Below are positions 1 to 5,787 of a stretch of DNA of 7,210 nucleotides, piece after piece. A program made the position numbers and the translations under genes. The notes beneath the pieces are model-generated. The model saw only the letters and a list, made by a program, of their open reading frames with translations, was not told where the DNA came from and made no database searches. The stretch's first letter is position 1. Every line of letters begins with the position of its first letter. This stretch comes from Acidobacteriota bacterium (GTDB taxonomy: Bacteria; Acidobacteriota; Vicinamibacteria; Vicinamibacterales; Fen-181): the NCBI GenBank assembly GCA_003157675.1, contig PMKG01000199.1, positions 1 to 7,210 of the forward strand. The letters are read 5' to 3'.

Positions 1-600
1 GCGAATCTCCACCGACTGCACGGTAATGCCCCACGGGTTCGTCTTCTCGTCGAGGATCCGCTGCAGCTCGTGGCCGAGCGTCTCCCTCTCGGTGATCATC
101 TGCGCCAGCTCGTGCCGGCCGATCGACTCGCGCAGCGCCGTCTGGGCGCTGAGCGCGATCGCCTCGGCGAAGCTCGCCACCTCGAGGATCGCCTTCTCCG
201 CGTTCCAGACGACCCAGAACACGATCGCGTCCACGTTCACCGGCACCGTGTCGCGCGTGAGCGCCGTCTCGGCCCGCACGTCGGTCACGCGGATCCGCTG
301 GTCCACGTATTCGCTGACCGTATCGACGATCGGAATGACGTGGAACCAGCCGGGCCCGCGGAGGCCCCGGTAGCGCCCCAGGCGCAAAACCACGACCTTC
401 TCCCACTGGTCCGCCACCCGGATGGCGAACAGGAAGTAGAGGCCGACGACGGCACCCACGATGACCGGTGCCACGCGGCTGGTCAGGGCGGCGACGAGGC
501 CGCCGGCGATCAGAAATCCGGTGAACAGGGCGCTACCGACCGAGCTCGACGATGTCGAACGGCCGGGGCTCGGCGCGAACAGTTCCGTCCCTCTGCTCAT
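1..600 (-). CDS. Slipin / SPFH (Band 7) domain membrane protein, 3' end cut by window edge
   Basis: The first 200 residues are visible; the gene continues past the left edge. The N-terminus has a short Ser-rich cytoplasmic tail, then two hydrophobic stretches at about residues 23-40 and 44-61. The SPFH core follows from about residue 65, with the slipin-like signatures VVLRLGRYRG (70-79), RGPGWFHVIPIVD (81-93), the TRDTVPVNVDAIVFW segment (115-129) and AQTALRESIG (152-161). SPFH proteins of this kind oligomerise on the inner membrane and are linked to membrane microdomain organisation and to control of membrane proteases, often beside an NfeD partner; no partner is visible here. The ATG at 598-600 overlaps the stop of the upstream GntR gene (ATGA), and AAGGGAGG lies 5 bases before it, so the start is well supported. 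It is predicted to be controlled by the GntR repressor. The family is secure; the physiological role is not known from sequence. Confidence 0.93.
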   Translation of the reverse strand, partial: MSRGTELFAPSPGRSTSSSSVGSALFTGFLIAGGLVAALTSRVAPVIVGAVVGLYFLFAIRVADQWEKVVVLRLGRYRGLRGPGWFHVIPIVDTVSEYVDQRIRVTDVRAETALTRDTVPVNVDAIVFWVVWNAEKAILEVASFAEAIALSAQTALRESIGRHELAQMITERETLGHELQRILDEKTNPWGITVQSVEIR

Positions 601-1004
601 GATTGCCTCCCTTGGTCGGCAAGGAACTCCTGGATTCGTTCGATGAGGGCCTCAGCCGAAAACCCCGCCCCGCCCGCGCGGGCGACGAACTCCCCCACGA
701 GCTGGTCCAATTGCCGCTGTCGTTCGGCATCGTCCGGCTCGACCGGGACCGTCGTGACGAACGTGCCCACGCCCTGCTGCGTGCTGAGGACGCCCCGGAT
801 CTCGAGTTCGCGGTAGGCGCGGACGACCGTGTTGGGGTTGATGGCGAGGTCGACGGCGAGCTGGCGGACAGTGGGCAGCTGGGCGCCGGGCTCGAGTGAG
901 CCGGCGGCGATCCCGCCCAGGATCTGGTCGATGATCTGGCGATAGACGGGCACACCGCTCGTCATGTCGCGCCGGAAGGATAAGGTCGAGCTCGTCCGGT
1001 TCAT
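597..1004 (-). CDS. GntR-family transcriptional regulator, YtrA subfamily
   Basis: A 135-residue DNA-binding repressor. Residues 18-84 form the GntR winged helix-turn-helix: VPVYRQIIDQI (18-28), GSLEPGAQLPTVRQLA (35-50), then the recognition region INPNTVVRAYREL (55-67) and the wing GVGTFV (78-83). The remaining ~50 residues are a short helical tail (Glu/Arg/Gln-rich) and not a FadR- or HutC-type ligand domain. That length and layout fit the YtrA subfamily, whose members typically repress their own operon, often with membrane or ABC transporter genes. The first ATG (1002-1004) is used because it leaves the usual short lead before the winged helix. No Shine-Dalgarno precedes it, and the predicted transcription start is only about 5 bases upstream. 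The stop overlaps the slipin ATG by 4 bases, so the two genes are translationally coupled. The inducing signal is unknown. Confidence 0.93.
   Translation of the reverse strand: MNRTSSTLSFRRDMTSGVPVYRQIIDQILGGIAAGSLEPGAQLPTVRQLAVDLAINPNTVVRAYRELEIRGVLSTQQGVGTFVTTVPVEPDDAERQRQLDQLVGEFVARAGGAGFSAEALIERIQEFLADQGRQS
606..613 (-). promoter_or_regulatory. Strong Shine-Dalgarno for the slipin gene, inside the end of gntR
   Basis: The minus strand reads AAGGGAGG followed by CAATC and then ATG, a near-ideal ribosome site with 5-base spacing. It lies within the last codons of the regulator gene and settles the slipin start at base 600. The regulator itself has no such site, so the second gene of the operon looks better translated than the first. 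Confidence 0.8.
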
Positions 1005-1015
1005 ATCTGTATATG

Positions 1016-1044
1016 AGTGTATTAATATACTAATACATTGTCAA
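1016..1044 (-). promoter_or_regulatory. Sigma70-type promoter of the gntR-slipin operon
   Basis: On the minus strand TTGACA (1044-1039) is a perfect -35 box. After a 17-base spacer comes TACACT (1021-1016), a 4/6 match to the -10 consensus that keeps the key TA and final T. The expected transcription start is near 1009, leaving a leader of about 5 bases before the ATG at 1004. The region is AT-rich within a GC-rich window, as expected for a regulated promoter. Confidence 0.7.
1018..1037. promoter_or_regulatory. Palindromic operator, probable GntR/YtrA binding site
   Basis: TGTATTAATATACTAATACA matches its own reverse complement at 18 of 20 positions. It sits almost exactly between the -35 and -10 boxes of the gntR promoter, where a bound dimer would block RNA polymerase. 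The arms (TGTATTA/TAATACA) fit the general GT-N-TA...TA-N-AC pattern known for GntR-family operators. A weaker second inverted pair, CATAT-N4-ATATG (1002-1015), covers the predicted transcription start and the start codon and may be an auxiliary half-site. Confidence 0.7.
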
Positions 1045-1068
1045 CACGTTCTTTTCGACTGCGCGCCT

Positions 1069-1103
1069 GCCGCGAGCCGTTGGCCATCAGCCGTCAGCCT
1101 GCA
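1069..1103. repeat. Heptamer array, GCCGTCA family (5 units)
   Basis: Five consecutive 7-base units all begin with GCC: two match or nearly match GCCGTCA (GCCATCA at 1083, GCCGTCA at 1090) and the others are more degenerate. The array ends 5 bases from the stop codon of the minus-strand TonB-type gene. The same word recurs at 6541-6568. It has no T-tract and is not a canonical terminator. Confidence 0.6.
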
Positions 1104-1108
1104 TGAAT

Positions 1109-2104
1109 CTACTTAAGCGTGAAGCTGGTCTGCACGGTGATTATCACCGGAACGGGCTCGCCGGCCAGAAGCGCCGGCATGAACTCCCACTGGCTCACCG
1201 CGTCGAGCGCGACCTGGTCGAGGAGTGGGATCGACTTGAGAACCCGCAGGCAGTCGAGGCGGCCGGTCGTCCCCATGACCCCCTCGATGGTGACCGAACC
1301 CATGACTTTCGCTTTCATGGCCGCGGCGGGATAGACCGGCTTGACGTCCCTGGTCTTCTCCGGCGGCTGGACCGTGCCTTTGACGGCCCGACCCTTCGTG
1401 TCACCGAGCGCGGATCTCGTGGCAGCGCAGCTCATCGCACGCGCAAGGGTGGCAATCGCGCGGCTGATTGGCGTCTCGGCGGACGCGTAGTCGGCTCGCT
1501 CGACGAGGCACCGGGCGAGGTCGAGCTCGTCGGTCGGAGGCGCCTCGCCCCGCAACTCGAACGTCAGCACCGTCGTCGCGGTCATGCGCGTCGCGTTTTG
1601 GGCGTGTGATCTTGCGAAGCGCCACTCGCGGACCGCCGCGAGCGCCGCGCGGTCGAGCTCGGGAACCGAGTGCGCGATGCGGGCGTCGCGGACCTCACCC
1701 GACTCCGCGATCACGAAGTCGACGACGATGTAGCCCGTGATGCCGTTCCTGGCCGCCTCGATGGGGTACTCCGGCTCGCGCCGGTGAAGAAGGCCGGGCA
1801 TCTCCACGTCCCGGCCCGCGTGCGGGAGCCGTCCCCTCGCGCGAGGGGCCGGCTGGGCTTCTTCCGCGCGACGCGCCTCGCGGACGAGCGTCAGCACCCC
1901 GAAGAGCTCCTGCCGCGCCGCGGCAAGGTTGCCGCCCAGGTAATACTCGCGAACGAGATCGAGGCGGCCAAGCAGCACCTCGACGGAAGGAAGGGGCTGC
2001 GTTTGAGGCGCCGTGCCCCGAGACGACGCCGTCAGCGCGGCCGTCGCCGCCGCGATGGCCACAACCACCGCCAGCACGACGGCGAATCGAAACCGGTTGG
2101 CCAT
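1109..2104 (-). CDS. TonB-family protein with two C-terminal TonB domains
   Basis: A 331-residue envelope protein. Residues 1-8 (MANRFRFA) and the hydrophobic stretch 9-25 form a signal anchor. A helical region (about 40-83, LGRLDLVREYYLGGNLAAARQ) resembles the short helical repeats often fused to such proteins. TonB domain 1 spans about 109-185 (EPEYPIEAARNGITGY, then DFVIAESGEVRDARI and AVREWRF). Domain 2 spans about 254-330 (VKPVYPAAAMKAKVMG, then GRLDCLRVL and AVSQWEF) and ends the protein, as usual. Such domains contact the TonB box of outer-membrane receptors, but with no ExbB/ExbD or receptor nearby the energy-transducing role is only inferred. The ATG at 2104 is chosen over an in-frame TTG at 2116 because GGAG (2114-2111) lies 6 bases before the ATG and overlaps that TTG. 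The gene diverges from the seven-helix protein gene. Confidence 0.88.
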   Translation of the reverse strand: MANRFRFAVVLAVVVAIAAATAALTASSRGTAPQTQPLPSVEVLLGRLDLVREYYLGGNLAAARQELFGVLTLVREARRAEEAQPAPRARGRLPHAGRDVEMPGLLHRREPEYPIEAARNGITGYIVVDFVIAESGEVRDARIAHSVPELDRAALAAVREWRFARSHAQNATRMTATTVLTFELRGEAPPTDELDLARCLVERADYASAETPISRAIATLARAMSCAATRSALGDTKGRAVKGTVQPPEKTRDVKPVYPAAAMKAKVMGSVTIEGVMGTTGRLDCLRVLKSIPLLDQVALDAVSQWEFMPALLAGEPVPVIITVQTSFTLK

Positions 2105-2129
2105 GACGGGCTCCAATAAACAAGGGGCA

Positions 2130-2154
2130 CGTTTCGCGAAACGGCGTCATTGTA
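2130..2154 (-). promoter_or_regulatory. Putative -10 box and perfect palindrome upstream of the TonB-type gene
   Basis: CGTTTCGCGAAACG (2130-2143) is a perfect 14-base palindrome in the 98-base divergent spacer. On the minus strand TACAAT (2154-2149) is a 5/6 match to the -10 consensus and would place transcription start at about 2142, inside the palindrome. This is a usual repressor position. No convincing -35 box is seen 16-18 bases upstream. The palindrome might instead act on the divergent gene; the cognate regulator is unknown. Confidence 0.45.
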
Positions 2155-2202
2155 AGGCAAGACCGGCCATCGGCGCACGACTGGCGGTGATACGATGGCC
2201 GC

Positions 2203-2925
2203 GTGTCGCTGACCGTCATTCTCGGCCTGCTGTTCACCCTCGCGGCGACGTTCGTGTCGATGGCGCTGCTGGTCCGCACGGCGTTCGGACACGTGCCGCA
2301 TGCGATCACGTTCCTGCCGGTTCCGCTGGTCCTCCACAATCTGTGGATGTCGGCGCGGTTCGTCGACGCCTGCCTGCGGCAGTTCGTCCTGACCTCCATC
2401 ACGCCGGCCTCGGCCATGCGCCTGCTGGCGTTCGTGTTCCTGGCCGCGGCGCTGTGTGCGGTGGGTTGTCTCTACGGTTGCGTGTCGGTGGTGCACCAGT
2501 TGCTGGGCGGCAGGACCGCGCGGCGCGTGCGCCGCGGCGCGAAGCACCTCGCGCTGCTCTACTGCGCGCTGCTCGTCGTCGGCTGGAGCGCGTATCACTT
2601 CCAGGCGAGCACGGCGCTCTTCACGCCGCTTCGAAGCCTGCTGGCCGTCGTCTCGTGCCCGCTCGCGCTCGCGACGTGGATCTGGCTGCTCGTGGGCGCC
2701 CGTTCGCTGCCCGACGCGCCGTGGCGGGCGGCCGTCCGGAGGCTGGCCCGCTCCTACGTGGTGCTGTTCTCGGTGATGACCGTCTTCACGGCGGTGCGGG
2801 ACCGGCTGTGGGCCGCCGGCCCCGCGCTGCCGCTCGTCGTTGACGTCTCCCTCGTGCTGACCTACACGCTCATCACCGTGCTCTGGGTCGAGTCGGCGGA
2901 GCGGTCCGCCCACAGGGCACACTGA
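2203..2925 (+). CDS. Seven-helix integral membrane protein of unknown function
   Basis: A 240-residue protein that is almost entirely membrane-embedded. Hydrophobic segments lie at about residues 3-25, 34-50, 69-95, 113-131, 140-165, 178-195 and 204-226. A basic loop (RTARRVRRGAK, about 104-114) sits between helices 3 and 4. I do not recognise the family and see no catalytic motif. The arrangement resembles the seven-helix sensor half of membrane-bound LuxR-type regulators, but the protein stops right after helix 7 (WVESAERSAHRAH) with no DNA-binding domain; this comparison is a weak inference. The GTG at 2203 is preferred because later starts would remove helix 1. The ribosome site is weak. 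A five-codon ORF (ATG at 2195, TGA ending at 2212) overlaps the start in another frame. Its TGA stop is followed immediately by a heptamer array. Confidence 0.8.
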   Translation: MSLTVILGLLFTLAATFVSMALLVRTAFGHVPHAITFLPVPLVLHNLWMSARFVDACLRQFVLTSITPASAMRLLAFVFLAAALCAVGCLYGCVSVVHQLLGGRTARRVRRGAKHLALLYCALLVVGWSAYHFQASTALFTPLRSLLAVVSCPLALATWIWLLVGARSLPDAPWRAAVRRLARSYVVLFSVMTVFTAVRDRLWAAGPALPLVVDVSLVLTYTLITVLWVESAERSAHRAH

Positions 2926-2986
2926 GACCCAAGGCCCAGAGGCTCAGGGCTCAAGCCAAGAGGCTCAGGGCTCAAGGCTCAGGGCC
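2926..2986. repeat. Heptamer array A, GGCTCAR family
   Basis: 7-base words follow directly after the stop of the membrane protein gene. From 2941 they run in strict phase: GGCTCAG or GGCTCAA, with one variant unit GCCAAGA. Two 18-base copies beginning AGAGGCTCAGG (2938-2955 and 2959-2976) are 21 bases apart. Bases 2953-2984 form an inverted repeat with 3715-3746 (28 of 32 positions match). Confidence 0.75.
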
Positions 2987-3019
2987 CCGCTCCTTGCGGA
3001 TGCAGCTGCAGGGCACGGG

Positions 3020-3265
3020 CTATCTTGCGGCGCTGTCTTGATCGCGGAACCTGAACAGCACATCTGCGATGAACGCCGGCTGCCGCTTTTCGTCGATGTC
3101 TCCGGTTTCGCTGTTGAACCGGTACCAATTCGATGTCGATTTCACATACTCGGCCGCCGGTCTCGGGAACGTGCCCCCTCTGTTGTTGTTGGGGCTCGCG
3201 TGACAGGCAAGGAATCCCTCGATGAAGCCAATCTGACCACCTGGCCCCGCCACGCTCAGCTGCAT
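3020..3265 (-). CDS. Second copy of the small exported domain, probably severed by a nonsense codon
   Basis: The open stretch from the only in-frame ATG (3263-3265) encodes 81 residues. Its domain continues upstream of that ATG in the same frame (residues KDGLYW, then about 14 more) until the TGA at 3326-3328 that ends the neighbouring gene. Read through that TGA, it is the same frame as 3326-3649. The two domains share a pattern: DG-x-x-W, a Ser, GF-(V/I)-x-G-(Y/F)-x-x-C, then Tyr residues, Arg, and VL-x-x-F-(R/K)-D near the end. The ATG falls inside the conserved DGxxW element, there is no ATG, GTG or TTG between the TGA and it, and no signal peptide. It is therefore most likely the C-terminal half of a former two-domain protein. 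Independent expression is possible but would give an incomplete domain. Function unknown. Confidence 0.55.
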   Translation of the reverse strand: MQLSVAGPGGQIGFIEGFLACHASPNNNRGGTFPRPAAEYVKSTSNWYRFNSETGDIDEKRQPAFIADVLFRFRDQDSAAR

Positions 3266-3325
3266 CCAATAGAGTCCATCCTTGCCACCGTGCGGCTGCT
3301 TCGGTTCCTGTGCGCCGGGGACGGT

Positions 3326-3649
3326 TCACTTAAGCCCGGCGGTATCTTTGAACGTGCGGAGCACTTCTGCAACCGAGATGGCACGTTGGGAAGTGGCACC
3401 CTGTTGATAGAACTCGGTGATTGCGGTGCTGTAGGTGGTTGTCCCGTACGAGAAGCGGTCCGGTCCTCTGAACTCGTACTCGTAGCAGTCGCGGTAGCCG
3501 TTGACGAAACCAGCTCGCTCCTCCGACCCGGTCGAGAGCCACCAATGCCCGTCGTACGCGGGACTTGGAACGCGCTGGACCGACTGGCCGCCTGCCAGCA
3601 GCGTCGTCAAGGAACAGGCAACCGCGATCGCCAAGTAGTGTCGATTCAT
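3326..3649 (-). CDS. Small exported protein of unknown function (first copy of a tandem domain)
   Basis: A 107-residue protein. Residues 1-20 (MNRHYLAIAVACSLTTLLAG) look like a Sec signal peptide. There is no lipobox Cys, since the hydrophobic core ends in LLAGGQS. The mature domain carries DGHWW (33-37), GFVNGYRDC (47-55), a Tyr-rich middle and VLRTFKD (96-102). The aromatic-then-GFVxGY layout is a theme I associate with small periplasmic proteins of unknown role, but I cannot name the family. An AGGAAG-like ribosome site lies about 9 bases upstream. It is 126 bases downstream of the glutamyltransferase-like gene on the same strand. The gene ends in a TGA after GLK, and the reading frame continues open into a second copy of the domain. 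Hand counts of three 60-base lines in this region give 55-60 % GC, against 65-72 % in two lines of the neighbouring enzyme gene. Confidence 0.72.
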   Translation of the reverse strand: MNRHYLAIAVACSLTTLLAGGQSVQRVPSPAYDGHWWLSTGSEERAGFVNGYRDCYEYEFRGPDRFSYGTTTYSTAITEFYQQGATSQRAISVAEVLRTFKDTAGLK

Positions 3650-3680
3650 ACCGCCGATCTTCCTGGGCGTGGAATCTGCC

Positions 3681-3771
3681 TTGAGTCCTGAGCCTTGAGC
3701 CCTGCGTCTCCGAACCTGAGTCCTGAGCCTTGAGGCTCTTGGCTTGGGCCCTCGGCCACGGGCCCTGAGCC
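3681..3771. repeat. Heptamer array B, 13 in-phase units on the minus strand
   Basis: Read on the minus strand from 3771 to 3681, these 91 bases divide into exactly 13 heptamers. Perfect GGCTCAG/GGCTCAA units alternate with one-base variants (GACTCAG, GACTCAA, GCCTCAA) and a few degenerate ones. The first unit starts 4 bases after the stop of the gamma-glutamyltransferase-family gene. The rare variant word GCCAAGA also occurs in array A. GGGCCC-N8-GGGCCC (3746-3765) can form a hairpin but has no T-tract after it. Confidence 0.75.
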
Positions 3772-3775
3772 TGCC

Positions 3776-5617
3776 TCACCAGGCGATGCCGTAGTCGTCG
3801 CCGTGGTTGCTCGACCCGCCCCACATCGTCCCGTGGAGGCGGTCGAAGAAGATCGCGTTGATCGGCCCAGAGGTCAGCTTCAGGTAGTCCAGCTTGTAGC
3901 CGCGCCGGACGAGATCCTCCCGCACCGCGGACGGCGTCACTTCGTTGAGCGTCATCCTCCCCGGCTCCGCGCGGTGGTCGCCGAACGTGCTGTGCATCTG
4001 GTAGCTGTTGAAGTTGGCGGCCTCGGTCGCCTGCTGCACGTTCATGCCGAACTCGACCATGTTCAGGAAGAACTGGAGGAGGTTCTGGTCCTGCGTGTCG
4101 CCGCCCTGCACGGCGAACGCCAGGTACGGCTTGCCATCCTTGAGCGCGAGGCTCGGCGTGAGCGTCGAGCGAGGGCGCTTGCCGGGCGTGACGACGTTGA
4201 ACGGGCACATGGCTTCGTCGACGACGAAGGCCTGCATCCGCTGGCTCATGCCGACGCCAGTCCGGCCGGCGATGGTGGCCGGAATCCAGCCGCCGCTCGG
4301 CGTGACCGACACCACCCAGCCTTCTTCGTCCGCGGCTTCGATTGACGTCGTGCCCGCGGTGAACCCCTCCTCGAACGTGCGGCTCCCCTCGGCGCCGGTC
4401 GGCTTGGGCGGCGGCGGCGGCCAGTTGGCGAGGAACTTCGCGTACGGGTTCGTCCCGCCCTGGAACGGATACGGGTCGCCGGGCTTCACGTTGGGGTCGT
4501 TCTTGTCCCAGTCGATCAGCTTCGCGCGCTCGCGGGCGTACTCCCTGGACAGCAGCCCCTTGAGCGGCGTCGCCGGCGGCACGTACGGGTCGCCGTAGTA
4601 GAAGTCGCGGTCGGCGTAGGTCAGGTTCATCACCTGGTAGAGCGTGTGGATGTAGCGGGCGCTGTTGTAGCCCATGGCCTTCAGGTCCATCGGCTCGAGC
4701 ATGTTCAGCGCCTGCAGCATCACCGGCCCCTGCACCCAGGTATTCAGCTTGTAGACGTCGATCCCCCTGTAGCGGGTGACGACCGGCTCCTCGATGTGCA
4801 CCTCCCAGCTCGCGAGGTCGGCCTCGGTGATGAGGCCGCCGAGTTCGCGCGAGCCGCGCACGAACTCGCGCGCGATGTCCCCCTTGTAGAACCGGTCGTA
4901 GGCGGCGTAGATCGCCTCCTTGCGGCTCTTGCCCGCCTTGAGCGCAGCCTGCTCGGCCTCGACCAGCTTGCGGAGCGTCACCGCGAGGTCGGCCTGCTTG
5001 AAGATCTCGCCCGGCTGCGGCGCCTCGCGCGCTTCGCCGGGGTGGGTGAGGAAGACCGCCACCGACGGCGGCCACTTCTTGATCTCGCGCTTCTGGTGCT
5101 CGATCGTGTCGGCCGCCTGCTGCTCGATCGGATAGCCGTCGGCCATCTCGATGGCCGGCGCGAGCACCTGTTTCAGGCTCATCGTGCCAAACTGGGCCAG
5201 CATCGTCATCAGTCCGCCCGGCGTGCCGGGCGTGACGGCGGCGAGCGGGCCGTACTCGGGCGGGTACGCCATGCCCTTGCTGCGGAAGAACTCCGGCGTG
5301 GCGCCGGTTGGAGCGACGCCGAGGCCGTTGATCGCGATGACCTTGCCGGTCTTCGGGTTGTAGATGAGCGCCTGCGTCTCGCCGCCCCAGCTGAGCGTGT
5401 CCCACATCGTGCAGACCGACGCGAGCATCGCGCACGTGGCGTCGATGGCGTTGCCGCCCTTTTCGAAGATCATGGCCCCGGCGGTGGCGCCCAGCGGCTT
5501 GCCGGTGATCGCCACCCAGTGCCGGCCGTGGAGCACCGGCTTCACGGTCCGCTGAGCCGAAACGGCCAGCCCAAGGCCGACCAGCAGGACGAACAGGAGG
5601 AGGAATCTGGTTCGCAT
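3776..5617 (-). CDS. Exported gamma-glutamyltransferase-family protein (Ntn hydrolase), divergent
   Basis: A 613-residue enzyme of the size usual for the family. Residues 1-21 are a Sec signal peptide (cleavage likely after VSA), so it acts in the periplasm or outside. Family landmarks in order: GGNAIDA (54-60), TPGTPGGL (129-136), the autoprocessing site G422/T423 in AGTTS (421-425), GKRPRSTLTPS (479-489) and the oxyanion pair G505-G506. Cleavage before T423 would give a ~400-residue large and a 191-residue small subunit, with T423 as nucleophile. By motif alignment, residues that bind the glutamyl group in E. coli Ggt are changed: R114 to L99, N411 to G443, Q430 to R460 and D433 to A463. 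The GGGF-type loop is replaced by LSWGGETQ. Fold and self-processing are likely; true glutathione or gamma-glutamyl activity is doubtful. The ATG at 5617 gives an intact signal peptide, but no Shine-Dalgarno is visible. Confidence 0.93.
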   Translation of the reverse strand: MRTRFLLLFVLLVGLGLAVSAQRTVKPVLHGRHWVAITGKPLGATAGAMIFEKGGNAIDATCAMLASVCTMWDTLSWGGETQALIYNPKTGKVIAINGLGVAPTGATPEFFRSKGMAYPPEYGPLAAVTPGTPGGLMTMLAQFGTMSLKQVLAPAIEMADGYPIEQQAADTIEHQKREIKKWPPSVAVFLTHPGEAREAPQPGEIFKQADLAVTLRKLVEAEQAALKAGKSRKEAIYAAYDRFYKGDIAREFVRGSRELGGLITEADLASWEVHIEEPVVTRYRGIDVYKLNTWVQGPVMLQALNMLEPMDLKAMGYNSARYIHTLYQVMNLTYADRDFYYGDPYVPPATPLKGLLSREYARERAKLIDWDKNDPNVKPGDPYPFQGGTNPYAKFLANWPPPPPKPTGAEGSRTFEEGFTAGTTSIEAADEEGWVVSVTPSGGWIPATIAGRTGVGMSQRMQAFVVDEAMCPFNVVTPGKRPRSTLTPSLALKDGKPYLAFAVQGGDTQDQNLLQFFLNMVEFGMNVQQATEAANFNSYQMHSTFGDHRAEPGRMTLNEVTPSAVREDLVRRGYKLDYLKLTSGPINAIFFDRLHGTMWGGSSNHGDDYGIAW

Positions 5618-5657
5618 GGGGGGAACAGTACTACAGGACGCCGCGAGTGGGACAATG

Positions 5658-5692
5658 GGCTCAGGGCTCAGGGCTCAAGGCTCAGGGCTCAG
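5658..5692. repeat. Heptamer array C, five GGCTCAR units
   Basis: Five perfect tandem units (four GGCTCAG and one GGCTCAA) lie in the 170-base spacer between the divergent glutamyltransferase-like and dehydrogenase genes. It is the purest of the arrays here. Unlike the others it is upstream of both neighbours. A short GACAGA direct repeat follows at about 5694-5708. Confidence 0.8.
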
Positions 5693-5744
5693 GGACAGAG
5701 ACAGAGACTTGGAGAGGGACAGGCTGCCAAGGATCAACAGATAG

Positions 5745-5764
5745 CGCAGGGCTTCAGCCCTGCG
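5745..5764. repeat. REP-like palindrome in the leader of the dehydrogenase gene
   Basis: CGCAGGGCTTCAGCCCTGCG folds into a perfect 8-base-pair stem with a TTCA loop (or nine pairs with a two-base loop). It ends 23 bases before the ATG of the dehydrogenase gene. No T-run follows. Its form suggests a dispersed palindromic repeat. If transcribed, it would place a hairpin just upstream of the ribosome site. Confidence 0.6.
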
Positions 5765-5787
5765 TTGACAGGGCTGCAGGGAGCGAG

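Noticed and set aside
2105..2116. TTG start at 2116 for the TonB-type gene
   Set aside because: That TTG overlaps the GGAG ribosome site that is well spaced for the ATG at 2104.
3326..3328. TGA read as selenocysteine or tryptophan
   Set aside because: Other genes here use TGA as a stop and there is no redox motif around the codon; I did not see a convincing insertion-element hairpin just after it.
3746..3765. GGGCCC-N8-GGGCCC hairpin after the glutamyltransferase-like gene as a rho-independent terminator
   Set aside because: No T-run follows on the minus strand, and the pairing falls within the heptamer array.
3330..5435. A 701-residue open frame on the minus strand overlapping the glutamyltransferase-like gene
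   Set aside because: It is the out-of-frame shadow of the enzyme gene: Arg/Ala/Gly/His-rich low-complexity translation with no domain, while the overlapping frame has clear family motifs and a signal peptide.
5765..5770. TTGACA as a -35 box for the dehydrogenase
   Set aside because: Only 17 bases separate it from the start codon, which leaves no room for a -10 box and a transcription start.
5647..5787. N-terminal extension of the dehydrogenase to an ATG near 5653
   Set aside because: The extension translates the heptamer array and the REP-like palindrome; the Rossmann fold begins at the start near 5788, which has a ribosome site.
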